Source: Erigeron canadensis
Taxonomy: Eukaryota; Streptophyta; Magnoliopsida; Asterales; Asteraceae
Assembly (NCBI RefSeq): GCF_010389155.1
Contig: NC_057761.1
Span: 53,504,587-53,568,586, forward strand
Direction of reading: 5' to 3'
Length of the DNA stretch: 64,000 nt
Shown here: positions 11,553 through 22,772 of the stretch, in pieces
How positions within the stretch are numbered: the first letter of the stretch is position 1
Layout of the letters: every line of letters starts with the position of its first letter
Notes under the pieces: model-generated
Seen by the model: only the letters and a program-made list of their open reading frames with translations
Databases searched by the model: none
Told to the model about the DNA's origin: nothing
Program-made: the position numbers and the translations under genes

Positions 11553-12603
11553 GGGATAATAGCACCGGAGTATAACCAACTATAACCAAAAGATTATATA
11601 ATGTAACCAACTACTCGACAAACTATGTATTGTAACTACCTTTATTTTTTGGGTTATGTCATGTAAGCTACCGGCTACTTCAAGTTTCCATCTTGTAAAG
11701 CCAAAAATAAACTTAGGGATAATGGCACCGGAGTGTAACCAACTATGACTAAAAGGTTATGTAGTGTAACCAACTATGAGCAAAATGTTATGTAATATAA
11801 CCAACTACTCGACTAGCTATGTAGTGTAACCAACTTTGTAATTCCACTAACAAAAATAAAGTTATAGAATTATTCATTTCTTTTGCTTCGTTTATCTTCT
11901 TCATTTCATCACACGGACTATGGAACACAACCCAATGAGAATTTAAACCCAAATATATTAACCCACCTGATTTACCATATCATCATCAATCAATATATCT
12001 TCTTCTATCTATCACTATATATATATATATATATATATAAATATCTCCTTCGCCGTCATAGACAAATGGTTTCACCACGCCGATTCGTAGAAAAGAGAGG
12101 TCGCTTGTTGCCGGAATCTTCAAAATCAAAACCGTCGCCACCATGATCAATGTGGTGTATTTATAGAGAAAAGAGGTGTATATATATATATACATATAAA
12201 TATAATTGTTTATATATAAATAATTAGTAAATATGTATTCTTAATATATGTGACACGTGACCCCTTTTTTTAATTAAAAAATAATAAAAATGAAAGTGGT
12301 AACCGACAACTTGTTTCCCATCCGGTTGTTTACATTACATAACCCAACAAACAAAAGTGGTTACACTATATAGCTAGTCGAGTAGTTGGTTACATTACAT
12401 AACCTTTTGGTCATAGTTGCTTATACTCCGGTGTCATTATCTCATAAAAATAAAGGTGGTAACCGGCAACTTATTTTGTATCCGGTTGCTTACATTGCAT
12501 AACCCAAAAAATAAACTTGTTTACACTACATAGCTAGTCGAGTAGTTGGTTGCATTAAATAACCTTTTGGTTATAGTTGGTTACACTCACGTGCCATTAT
12601 CCC
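11553..12603. mobile_element. Mutator-like element with tandemly duplicated terminal repeats
   Basis: Both ends begin GGGATAAT(A/G)GCAC and continue as an inverted repeat of at least 85 bases (TAACCAACTATAACCAAAAG motifs). The 9-base sequence TAAATTAAA lies directly on both sides (11544-11552 and 12604-12612), an exact target duplication of the size Mutator elements make. The terminal repeat is present twice on each side: the inner left copy starts at 11716 (period about 163) and the inner right copy ends at 12443 (period about 160). The centre (11870-12240) is not repetitive and includes a short GC-richer frame (about 12066-12146). No transposase is present, so the element is non-autonomous. 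Confidence 0.85.
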
Positions 12604-12612
12604 TAAATTAAA

Positions 12613-13538
12613 CTAGCTATATCTTCCAACCAACAGTAATTTAAAATGTATCTTTTTTTTACAGCCTATCACCTCTCGTATACCAAAAAGAAAAAGAAAA
12701 AAAGACTTCGTATGAAAAAAAAGGGTGAGGATTTACTCAAGTTAACATGAATCAAGTTGGGAAAATTTTGACCCTTAAATGATTTTTAAGAGCCAAGATT
12801 TAAAGATTTGTCCTTGATTTTCATTCAATGGTTAAAATACTCTTAACGACTTCTCAAGTTGAAAGTAACTTGAGGGGATTTCAAGTTTCAACTAAAAAAA
12901 TAAAAAAAATACATGCATATTCGTTTTTTACAAATTTTCCCATTGAATTTAAATATTTTGAAGTATTAAAATCATAATCATTCCAAACGTTATATTGTGG
13001 ATTCCAAAAACTTTACAATATGTATGTTAGGATCAATCTTTTTTGTACTTTATTATTTTGACGTTGAAGGTTTTGACCTTATAGATTAGAATCTAAGTCT
13101 TGTATTAAACAAGTAGTTTACTTGTAAATTTGGCGTTTGTGGTGTTCTCTTGTTCTTAACAACATTATATTATTATCGTCATTCGAAATTTAATTTTAAA
13201 GATTCCATACTACCGAACGGTCTAAAATTTCGTTAATTTTATTACATTATTCCCAACTTTCAATATTGAGAAAAAAAAGTGTTGAGAGTAACTAAGTTAT
13301 GGATCTATTAGTGTACTTATATAAATCAAATTTAAGAATACAACATTGTTCTTTTTAAGATAAGACGTGAAACATAGTTAAAAAAAGTTCACGTAGTTAC
13401 TGTGACCAGTCAAGTAGTTAGGCCCGATTGCGTGTGATTACTAAAAATAATTTGACTTAGATTTTTATCTCATATTTTTTGGTATACAGATAAAATTATG
13501 TTTGCGCCTTGCTTATAGATAGTAGTTGTCAGTTGAAG
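12613..13538. other. AT-rich spacer between two Mutator-like elements
   Basis: No gene seen. A partly palindromic CTCAAGTT...AACTTGAG pair (12735-12880) suggests a small foldback element without clear edges. Confidence 0.4.
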
Positions 13539-13547
13539 TTTTAATAA

Positions 13548-14370
13548 GGGATTAGTGCTAGAGAATGTAATGAACTATCTACAAATGTTTATGTTATGTA
13601 ATGATTTACTCGGGTGTTTATGTTATGCAATGAACTCGTTTATTTGATTGAATCGATGTATATTACCGGTTGAACAACCGGTTTCCAGTCACTACTTCGA
13701 TTTTATTTAAGTTTGACCAAATTTAAGATGCTTAGTCAGCTCTATTTTCACACGTGGCAATTATATTTTTTGTTAAAGCAAAACTTAGGAAAATTATTAA
13801 CAAAACAATCCAATATATGATCTAGTAGTAGTAGCAGCAGAATATTGCTTCAAATAGACATCAATACATCAAAACACACACACAAACTATGAACCACTAA
13901 AAAACTCGAGTCGGAGCAAGGGTGTATGGATCGATGGACGGAGTTAGGGATGAAAGAGATATTCTGAAACACCTCCGACGGCCATTTCCCATCTCCGCAG
14001 ATTTGAAATAGATGAATCATTGGGTCGTTGTTACCCACTTACCCATCACCACCGTGATGGTGGTGGTTCAACCTGTTGTTGTCCTTTCCCAACCACCACC
14101 GCTACCAGCCCCCACCACCCTCAGTCGCCACTATTCTCGGCCGACATATACATAGATATGGATGGGTATATTATTGATATAGATCTTGAAGGTAAATGGA
14201 GAGATGGATTCAAAAGAAATCGAAATTCTTTATATAAATATCATTTCCAAACCACTGTTACTCTCGGTTATCACCTATTAGGATTTGCAGCACGATGTAT
14301 ATATTGTATATATAGTAAGTAGTATTTGAACGGATGGAATTGGATGGATGCATGATATTAGAGTACTACC

Positions 14371-14440
<70 letters not shown>

Positions 14441-14829
14441 TTTCTTTCTTTTTTAAAACAACATTATTATCATCATTATTATTGAAGTTGGAAAATATTG
14501 TGGATTTACTATTTAGCAGTTAAAGGTGTTAGTCGGAAAATAGTTGCCGAAAGTTTGTTAAAAACTCGTCGGAGAAGAAGACTGAACACTGGAATTCATA
14601 AAAGTCTATAAAATGTAATGAACTATAGCATAATGTCTATTGTATGTAATATATGTGGCATTTGACATGGAATTACGTGGCATCAACTTGTTACACGTAA
14701 GCGGTTACCCGGTAGCTTATATAACATAAACAGAATACTGAGTTCATTACATTACATAGACAATCGAATAGGTCATTACATAACATAAACAATTACGAAT
14801 AGTTCATTACATTATCAGACACTAATCCC
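13548..14829. mobile_element. Mutator-like element with GC-richer interior
   Basis: Ends are GGGATTAGTG(C/T)... with an inverted repeat of about 90 bases rich in ATGTAATGAACT and TTTATGTTATG. The target duplication is exact: TTTTAATAA at 13539-13547 and 14830-14838. The interior (about 13850-14330) is clearly less AT-rich than its surroundings and carries short open frames on both strands with CACC-rich and GGTGG-rich segments, as if a gene fragment had been captured (Pack-MULE style). An ATT microsatellite lies inside. No transposase seen. Confidence 0.83.
14371..14442. repeat. (ATT)n microsatellite
   Basis: About 24 uninterrupted ATT units inside the Mutator-like element. Confidence 0.95.
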
Positions 14830-14838
14830 TTTTAATAA

Positions 14839-16154
14839 ATTCATTATAGTATGAAAAAATAATTATGTAAGTTGGGAGATTTTTGTAACGAGTGAAAGAT
14901 CATAGATAGTGGAGTGCGAGTATTTTAATTCTTGTATACGATGTCTTGATTTTGTAGTAGTGGATTTAACTTATTGAACGAAAAAGTATATCGTTTGTTT
15001 CTTTTTTGAAAAAAAATTGTTGACTATATTCTGTGTTAAGTTTTTTGTTTGTAGTGGTCATACCAAATTCCCAACAATCATTCAATCAATATGATTATAC
15101 ACTTGATTACGAGTATGCTTAAAAAGTGAAACTCGATTACGTTAAGTGGCAAATAAAATTAGTCTCTTTTACATATTTTTTGGGGCAAATATGTTTTTCC
15201 TTTTAAAGGAATAATGTAGATCTAAATCTAAGTCAATTGTGTAATTAACTTTCCAATTCCAATTTTATTTTTGTACATTCACCGTTATTATCTTACCTCC
15301 TAATAAAACAAACTACTTTTTTCATATAAAAGAAAATAATGAATAACTCCAAAATGTCTTCTTTTTAACCAAACTTTCCATTTTTACAATTATATTTTAA
15401 TAACGGAATTAACAACATTGCACATGTATTATTCATTTATTCTAGTATAAAATTATTGTGACATCTATCTCCCGTAGCTTTCAGTTTATCAATTAAAATA
15501 TAGTTTTCTTTGTTTATAATTCTAACTAAAATAAAATACGTGTCTCCAAATTATATAGAGATTGATACATTTGAAATTTTAATGCATTGATGAATAGACG
15601 ACACTTGAAATTAATTGATGTATATCAAAACCTCTATATTTATAAATCTGCTAATTGTTACATATTTTCAAATATTAATTGAAATATAGAGTCTTAAATC
15701 CAGAAACTTGATTAGATGTCACCTGGATTAATAATTCTACTCGTATACTGTTAATTTATATAAAATTCTGACAGCAATGCTATGTTCTAAGTTACAAGAG
15801 TCCAGAAATTCGAATACCTTCAAATGAGGAAAACATGATATAAAATGACAAAACACTCGTTTGTATTAATTATAGAAAATTAAATGATAAAATCAACCTT
15901 TAGAGTTAGGACTGTACTCAACGTGATTAAAAATATTATACCTTTCGTATCGAAACTTACACCTTAAATTTTATGATAAATGTGTAACTATTTGTATTAC
16001 CTTAACTAAAGCCTTTATTGTTGCATTCAAAAAAACGCTTATAAAAATATATCTATCCGTTACGTACTTTATTGGTCTATTTAAGATAACGAAAATATTA
16101 ATCTCGTTGCATTACAGGGTTATCATTACGGGAGTACCATGATTGTATATATCT
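14839..16154. other. AT-rich intergenic DNA
   Basis: No gene or bounded repeat recognised. Confidence 0.5.
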
Positions 16155-16400
16155 CTAATCTCTAAATTATATAAAAGTTATAACCTCATATTGAAATTTT
16201 AAAAAAATGAGAAACATGAATTGACTAAACTACTCTTAATGAATTAAATCACCATCAACTTTTAATATTAACTTCCATATTTAGTCCTTTATATTATAAA
16301 ATAATTTTACTACCCTCTTTAAATCAAACATTTATACATCAATTATCTACACCATTTGACGCCGCTATCACCCACTGCATTGTGCAGGTAACGTGCTATA
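16155..16400 (+). mobile_element. Degenerate Helitron-like segment
   Basis: The left side resembles a Helitron 5' end (A|TCTCTAATCTCTAAATTATATAAAAG). The right side has CCACTGCATTGTGCAGGTAACGTGCTA, a hairpin-like 3' end without the canonical CTRR. Just downstream (about 16405-16505), a stretch with ATTCATAGAACATGAG and ACACGATTTATAAGAGA matches the interior of the Helitron copies at 1822 and 42662, so remnants of that family continue. Confidence 0.4.
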
Positions 16401-16519
16401 TATACAACAGGATTCATAGAACATGAGATGATCATAGAACAACACACGATTTATAAGAGAATGTTACTTGAATACTAAATCTAAATTAATATGAACTCAT
16501 TCAAGTTTCACAAAATGAT

Positions 16520-18898
16520 GTCAAGCTTAAAAATGGTTTTCACGACATGCTCATGGAGTCATGGGACTAAAGAAACTGAAGAACAGGAGTATAAGTTGTC
16601 TTCTGGTTAAATCAAGTTCATGTTGCTCTAATTAACTTATGATTAGTTATAGACAAGTTCATATTAATTTGCTGTTATCTATATATACGAAGCAATATTA
16701 TATTACAGTATATATGTAGTAACAAATTACAACTAATCAACATGCATGCATCAACTTGTGTGAATGTTTACAGATTATTAATATTTAAGATATTTCTTTA
16801 ATTAGCATATAAAAGGGTTAGTTATCGTAAAACAAATATAAAATAAAACGAATAAGATAAGATCTTGACTTTTATATCATGATTAATTGATGCATAAAGC
16901 ACATGATATATATTGATGCACGTTTGTTTTTATGATATATAATAAATTTATTTATTTTAGTTTAATATTTATTTTATTTTACTTACAACTAGCATAAAAA
17001 TTCATGTTAGAGTTTTATTCTAGCTATTTTTACAAACATGTAGGTAAAGATACATTGGGAAAAATCGTAAAATTATTATTTGTTATCTAATTTGTTGAAA
17101 ATTGGACCAATTACAATTTACATGAAAGATCCTCTATTAATTTGACATTGTCTTTTCAATACGATTTAATTTGAAATACGAGTAAATGCTAGCAAATAAA
17201 TATAAACAATACTGCAAATTTATTTATTTAATTAATTAAAAAGTGGAGTGCAAATTAAATGTTGGTTTAGGATATAGTAAAGAGTAAATATATAGCAAAA
17301 TAAGCAGAAAACATTATTGGTCAATCAAATCCCTAGCCGGCTAACAGGGCATGCACATGGTTCTCTGGGCATTGGCGTTGTTTCACTAGAACTGCACCAC
17401 CTACTTGAAGTAGTTTCTTTCATACCTACTCATCTTTCCTTTCCAGTTTGCTTTTTAGCCTTCAAATATTCACGATATGGGCTATGTCTGTCAAGAGCTT
17501 TTGAAGAACTTTAGCTTTTAATTTTGAACAAAAAGTTTTTATTGTGTTAAAAGTTTTGTTTGGATGCAACTAGCTTTAGCTTTTCGCTTCTTGAAGTAGC
17601 GTTTTAGGAGCTTTAGCTTTTCGATAAAGCTTTTAGTCATTAAAAACGCACAAAATCTTCTTAAAGTTGCAGCTACAACTACCATAGTAAACAATTACAA
17701 AAAATAAAAGCTCTAGTTAACAGTGTTACTTAAAAACTACAGTTTACAGTTTCAACTAAAAGCTACAGGTACAAGCTACAACTATTAGCTATAGTTATTT
17801 TTACCAAACATGCCTATGGGTGTATTTAAATAAGTGAAATACGAACATATGATAGAAAACGATCAAAAATCAATAAATAAAAGATACACACGAAACAGGC
17901 ACCTCGTGTGGTGTGAGTTAATGTCATTTTGGCTCCCCTACATTACATGTTCAAATGTATGATGTGTACCTTCCCCAAAATCAATTGGAATTACCGGCTA
18001 ACAAACGCGAATATATTTTCCTTCGATCACGTGCTTTCTGGTCGAGTTTGAATCTTTCTTATTGCTTCCAATAGGATTTTTTTTTTTTTTGTTTAATCCG
18101 CATGTAAAATTAAATCATCACGGCTTACTAACTTAATGGCCAAATGCTAACAAAATGATCAAATTTCAAACTTAAGATATTTTGCATTGATATATAATTT
18201 GCTATAAGTTTATTGGACTAAATGTAGATAATCTGGGGCGGTACTAAAGGGGTCCAATACCCCCCTCCAAATTTAAATTTTGTTATGTAATTTTAATTTT
18301 TTCATAAATTTTTAAAAATTTTATATAGGTTTTTAACATTTTGTCCCTTTTAGATTTTTTTTTCCATAAGTTTTCTAAGTTTGCTCCATTTAAAATTTTT
18401 TTCTGGTACCGCCTCTGTAAATAATAAATACTCATAAAAAGTAATAGCTTATTAGCTTATCAATCTTGTTATCCTTACAAATGAAAAAAATCAAATGATA
18501 AGATTAATTTTTTTTTATAACTAAATTCATATATCATCGACTTTTGATATTAGGATTTAGGATGGCAAATCAGTTTATAAGTATTTATAGAATAATCATT
18601 TGTGTAGCTGATCATTTGCATCGCTTTTATAAATCAAACTTTTATATTGAGATGATGTTCATGAATCATGATGTCATGTCATGTGGAAGGGTCAAAATCA
18701 TAAACTTCCTACTTCGTTCATAAAGTTTTACAAAGCTTATGCATAATGGATGTAAGTTTATAAATTCATTGGATATTGCTAATGATAAAAAAAAATATAA
18801 AAAAAGTAGTATAAAAACAGTAGTGGTAAAATTATCTCATGTCATCATTAGATGAGTTAAACCATTAATCAATTTATTAATATAATTTGTTTTATATA
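16520..18898. other. Intergenic with small foldback repeats
   Basis: 17520-17825 is rich in AGCTTTAGCTTTT and its complement and is bounded by TTTGGATGCA and TACCAAACATGCC, a foldback MITE-like segment of unknown class. 18232-18416 runs from GGGGCGGTAC to GGTACCGCCTC with a poly-pyrimidine interior, another probable small element. 17317-17514 is a GC-richer open frame with no recognised similarity. Confidence 0.4.
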
Positions 18899-18907
18899 TA
18901 TTTTAAA

Positions 18908-19097
18908 AGGAAAAGGAAATATAAGGTTGTCTGACACCTAAGCTAAGGTGTGGAAACCCTCACATATTAAAATTTTATTATTTATTTTTTAATGAATAAA
19001 TGTATGGGCCCCCATGATTTTTATGGATTAAAAAAACAATATGTAAGTGTTCCACACCTAAGCTTAGATATCCGACAGCCTTATATTCCCATCCCCC
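18908..19097. mobile_element. 190-bp Mutator-type MITE
   Basis: The inverted ends share GGAATATAAGG(C/T)TGTC and, further in, CACCTAAGCT/AGCTTAGGTGTGG. The exact 9-bp duplication TATTTTAAA lies at 18899-18907 and 19098-19106. It is the same family as 29790-29965, with a shared core (GGGCCCCCATGATTTTTA versus GGCCCCCCATGATTTTTA). It sits about 540 bases upstream of the coiled-coil gene. Confidence 0.8.
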
Positions 19098-19636
19098 TAT
19101 TTTAAATATCGTTATTATTATAATTTTTACCTTTCAAAAATTATTATTGTACTTTATTATTATTTTTTTTTAAAAGCACATGAATTAAATAGTTGTGTGT
19201 GAGAAAAATAGATAAACAAGAAATATGTGTTGACAATTAAAGCAAAAGAGGCTCCGTAGCATCCCCGTTCCTCGTTTTTAGTTTTTGTGTTCACTCTACC
19301 TCTCTCACACACACACACCAACTTGTATCCTTTTTAACTAAAATTTTATTATATATTTTCACCTCGAAAATATCCAAACAAAAAAAACAACAAACAACAA
19401 AAAGCCTTCACATAATAAAATCATCAAAATTATATGCATATGTATATCTGTAAAACAACTTTCAATTCAAAATCCATGTTCTTTCTTCTTACGAGGTTCC
19501 ACTGCACGCTACTATAACAAATTAAATTAAATTCAAAACCCCCTTTTGCCCTGACCCTTTTATATATATACACACACAACATTTTACAACCCAACTATAT
19601 TATCACATATCACCCAAATAAAATTATTATAAATTA

Positions 19637-20077
19637 ATGTCGTCCGCTTCGTCAATTAGGAGGGTAAAAAAATGGCATGCACCAGCTAGTCCAAAAATCA
19701 TTAACCTGCCAAGAAGACATTGTTACACTAGTAGTAGCTCTAGGAGGAGGAAGGCCCGGGCCAATGTGGCTAAAAGTGTTACAGAGGAGGAAGTGGTTCA
19801 AATGTATAATTATAGAGGAAAGTTGGAGAACTTGTTTGGTGTCGAAAGAGAGTTTAGACCAAATTGTTTCGAGAGACCACGACGACAAGGAACGGAGGAA
19901 GTCGGGCAGCTTGAACAAGAGAAATGGCGGTTTCAAGCGGAAATATTACGGGCCGAGTGTAATTTTTTGAGAATGGAAAGGAAGTTTGCTTTAAAGAAAT
20001 TGGAAAAAAATCGTGTTCGCATTCAACGGACCCTTGAATCGGCTTTGCAAAATCTTGCTTCCGTAAGTTTTAATTTA

Positions 20078-20108
<31 letters not shown>

Positions 20109-21997
20109 ATTATGTGATATTGAATATAATACTGTAATAATTATGAAATTATTGAAATTGAAATGTGTTGATGTAATTATTATTTTGCAAGTATATTTTG
20201 AGTACTCCTAAAATGATTTTTAATTGATTTGGTTTGGATTACCTATGGATGTACTGTCAGACAATGCACCATTGTGAATTTTGATGATGTTTTTATCCAT
20301 GGTTTGAATTTCAAATGTACAAGTAGATAATGCATATTTTTGGATTTTGGTGAGTGAATCTGTAAAAGTGTTTAATGTTTTTTAATTAATAGAGAAAAAA
20401 GAGGCTATGTGAAGGGAAGAATATGGAAGTGGTGTTGGAGGAAGAAATTAAAGAATTAGCTGAGAAATTGGAGGAGTTGCAAACTAGTTATAACGAAAGT
20501 GAAGATCAGGAGCTTCGAAAATGTAAGAATTTTGATAAAAAGGCGTCGTGTTTACAAAGAAGGTTAGAAAGGCTTGGAGGGTTAACAGATGATGACTGCA
20601 GTAATAAGGAGATGAAGAAAGAGTCAAATGGTGAAGTCAATGAAGATGGGCTGTTTTTGAATGTTAAAAGTCAAAATAAGTCAACTGATGTAAGTTTTAT
20701 AACACCTTTAAGCTATGTATTGAATGACTGAATTGATTATAAAATATGAGTTGTTGATATCGATTTGTAGGTGGAAACGCTTGGAAGGAAAATGGAGGGG
20801 CTGTCGAAAGAAATGATAGATCGAATGGAGAGGGAGTATGGATCCGTCATAAACAATTCGGCTGCTAGTTCTGCTTCTACATCAAAACGGATTGATTTTC
20901 CTGACCATCTGTCATTGTCTAACAGATTTTCAAACCACTTAAAGGTGATAAACACAATTTGGGAATAGCATTTGAGTGATCCAAACATATATTACTGTAT
21001 ATTTTATGTTCTGAATCACAATGCTACTTTTGGTCACAGGAACCATTGGGGTCACAAGAGACTAACAAGTGCTCAGGACGGTGTAAGTTGTTAGTCAGAA
21101 GAATAGTGGAGCAAGTGAGGGCTGAAACCGAACAATGGTCACAAATGCAACAAATGCTTGGACAACTGAGACAAGAGATGGAAGAGCTTCAAACTTCAAA
21201 GGACTTTTGGGAGGCTCAAGCTCTTGCTTCCACTAATGAGATGCAGTCCCTTGTGTCCAATGTAAGTTTGATGCTTAAATGTATATATATTTGCTTTGTA
21301 ACTTACATTATGAGACTTGAAGTTGACTGTAGTATATACAATCAGTTCATGATGTTCAAATAGACTAGTAGACTAGTTTTACTAAAGTAATTGAAAGATC
21401 AAATAGTTAACTGTGGACCATCTACTATACGCCATGACTTTGTGGTAAGTTAAGTATTTTTTTGGTTATTTTAAGGTTGAAGAATGGAGAGAGAAGGCTG
21501 TAGAGTATGAAACCAAGGCTAACAAGCTTCAAAAAGAGGTTGATTCTGTGAAGAGTGAGCTTGAAAAGTTTAAAAAAGATCAAGCCAAGGAAATGGCCTC
21601 AACCCCGAAAAAAACAGCTATGCTTTCATTAGGTAAACAAATTGAACGAGAGACAAAGAACGGGTTAAGTTGTCGAATGAAGGGACCATGTGATGTTATT
21701 AGCAGTAGTAACAGACATGAGAAAGTTGAGCAAAATAAAAAAGAACTGCAACCGTTGTCATTGGGCAAACAACTTGCAAGGGAGAAGCAGATATTGATTT
21801 CAAGACTGAAGGAAAACCGAAAGTGCAATAATGAAATCTCTGGTGATGGGAGACGAAAAGGGTATAACTTGGTAAGATCTCCGCTCAAGGATATTGGGAA
21901 TTCAACATCTTCATCAATGACCATCTCGAGGCAGAACAGTAATGCAATTTTCCCTTTGCATTGCCCTGACCCTGCAAGACTAGAGGATAGCTCTTGA
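19637..21997 (+). CDS. Plant coiled-coil protein of unknown function (5 exons, 546 aa)
   Basis: Exons 19637-20062, 20393-20689, 20771-20944, 21040-21261 and 21476-21997 are all joined in phase 0 by GT-AG introns and total 1641 bases. The ATG follows an AT-rich leader with a TATATATA run near 19562. The N-terminus is basic and Ser/Arg-rich (SSSSRRRKAR), possibly a nuclear or microtubule-type signal. Residues about 90-215 and 300-420 are rich in Glu/Lys/Leu heptads (EKWRFQAEILRAE, VEEEIKELAEKLEELQ-like, QMQQMLGQLRQEMEELQ) and are predicted coiled coil. A Cys pair (CSGRCKLLVRRIVEQVR) precedes the second coil. The C-terminus holds two SLGKQ(I/L)xRE repeats and a VRSPLKDIGN motif. I recall similar Arabidopsis proteins with an ETEQWSQMQ...EEL segment, but no function that I can assert. 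A scaffold or cytoskeleton-linked role is only a guess. Confidence 0.85.
20082..20109 (+). repeat. (TG)n microsatellite in intron 1
   Basis: About 12 TG units shortly after the donor site of the first intron of the coiled-coil gene. Confidence 0.85.
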
Positions 21998-22249
21998 AAA
22001 CAGAATCGTGTTTACTGATGTATTAGTTTTTGATTTAGTCTAATAACTCACTTTGTATGCCTGCCAAAGTTTAGTACTTGTGGACAGTGGGCTATCCCTT
22101 AACAAATCATGAAACTCAGACTATGCATATTCTTTAAATGAATGGATCATTGTAGCATCCCCTCTACATTTGTTTCCTCTCCTTGGCATCATGCCATCAT
22201 ATACCATTATGCCAAAAAAGATCTAACATTTTAATAAAGATTTTTCGAA

Positions 22250-22394
22250 TTAAGATTTTACAAATTGTAGAAATAAAATGCCCAAATAATTCAAATACAA
22301 ATAACCAAATATTAGAATCATAGGCAATGACCAGTTGGCAATGAGCCCCAAGAGAGCCCCCAAGTAGAACAGAGAGACCAGGCATCTGCTGATT
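22250..22394 (-). CDS. Possible alternative last exon of NAC copy A encoding membrane segments
   Basis: A strong acceptor (T-run then TAG at 22397-22395) opens a 47-codon frame that is almost wholly hydrophobic: CLVSLFYLGALLGLIANW followed by LPMILIFGYLYL and YLGILFLQ, then a stop at 22250-22252. If the donor inside the terminal GGT CAG TAA of exon 3 is used (CA|GTAAC, exon end at 22777), the frame joins exactly and replaces the stop. The intron would be 382 bp. NAC proteins with a C-terminal membrane segment (NTL type) are known. The splice is inferred only, and the segment could instead be 3' UTR. Confidence 0.35.
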
Positions 22395-22772
22395 CTAAAA
22401 AAAAAATTCTTCAAAAAACACATCAGTGATACTTGTTGAGAAACTTTAAACCAAGAATTTGAGCCGAAAAGTGGCGGATGTTTGAGAGACCCAGTGAACA
22501 AAAGTGGTGTTGTTTAAGACTTAATCGACTTAAGGAAGAAAAAAAAACTTAATATTGAGGATGTACATGTCACACTCAACTACATCTATACTTGTCTCAT
22601 TGTCTGATAAGAGGATATTTATGCTATTCAAGCAACCATGGACACACATTGTCATCTGTACATTTTGCTTCTCATTCATAGATGTTAACGTATGAAAACC
22701 ATTCACACTGTAGGAAAAGATAAGTTCTTAGGACGAAAAAACAAATACTAATCTAATTTAGCAAAATAAAAG

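Noticed and set aside
11883..12146. Plus-strand frame inside the first Mutator-like element
   Set aside because: Mostly translation of a TA microsatellite; only its last about 25 codons have coding-like composition, too short to call.
21580..21924. 114-codon minus-strand frame
   Set aside because: Antisense of the last exon of the coiled-coil gene, whose five exons all join in phase.
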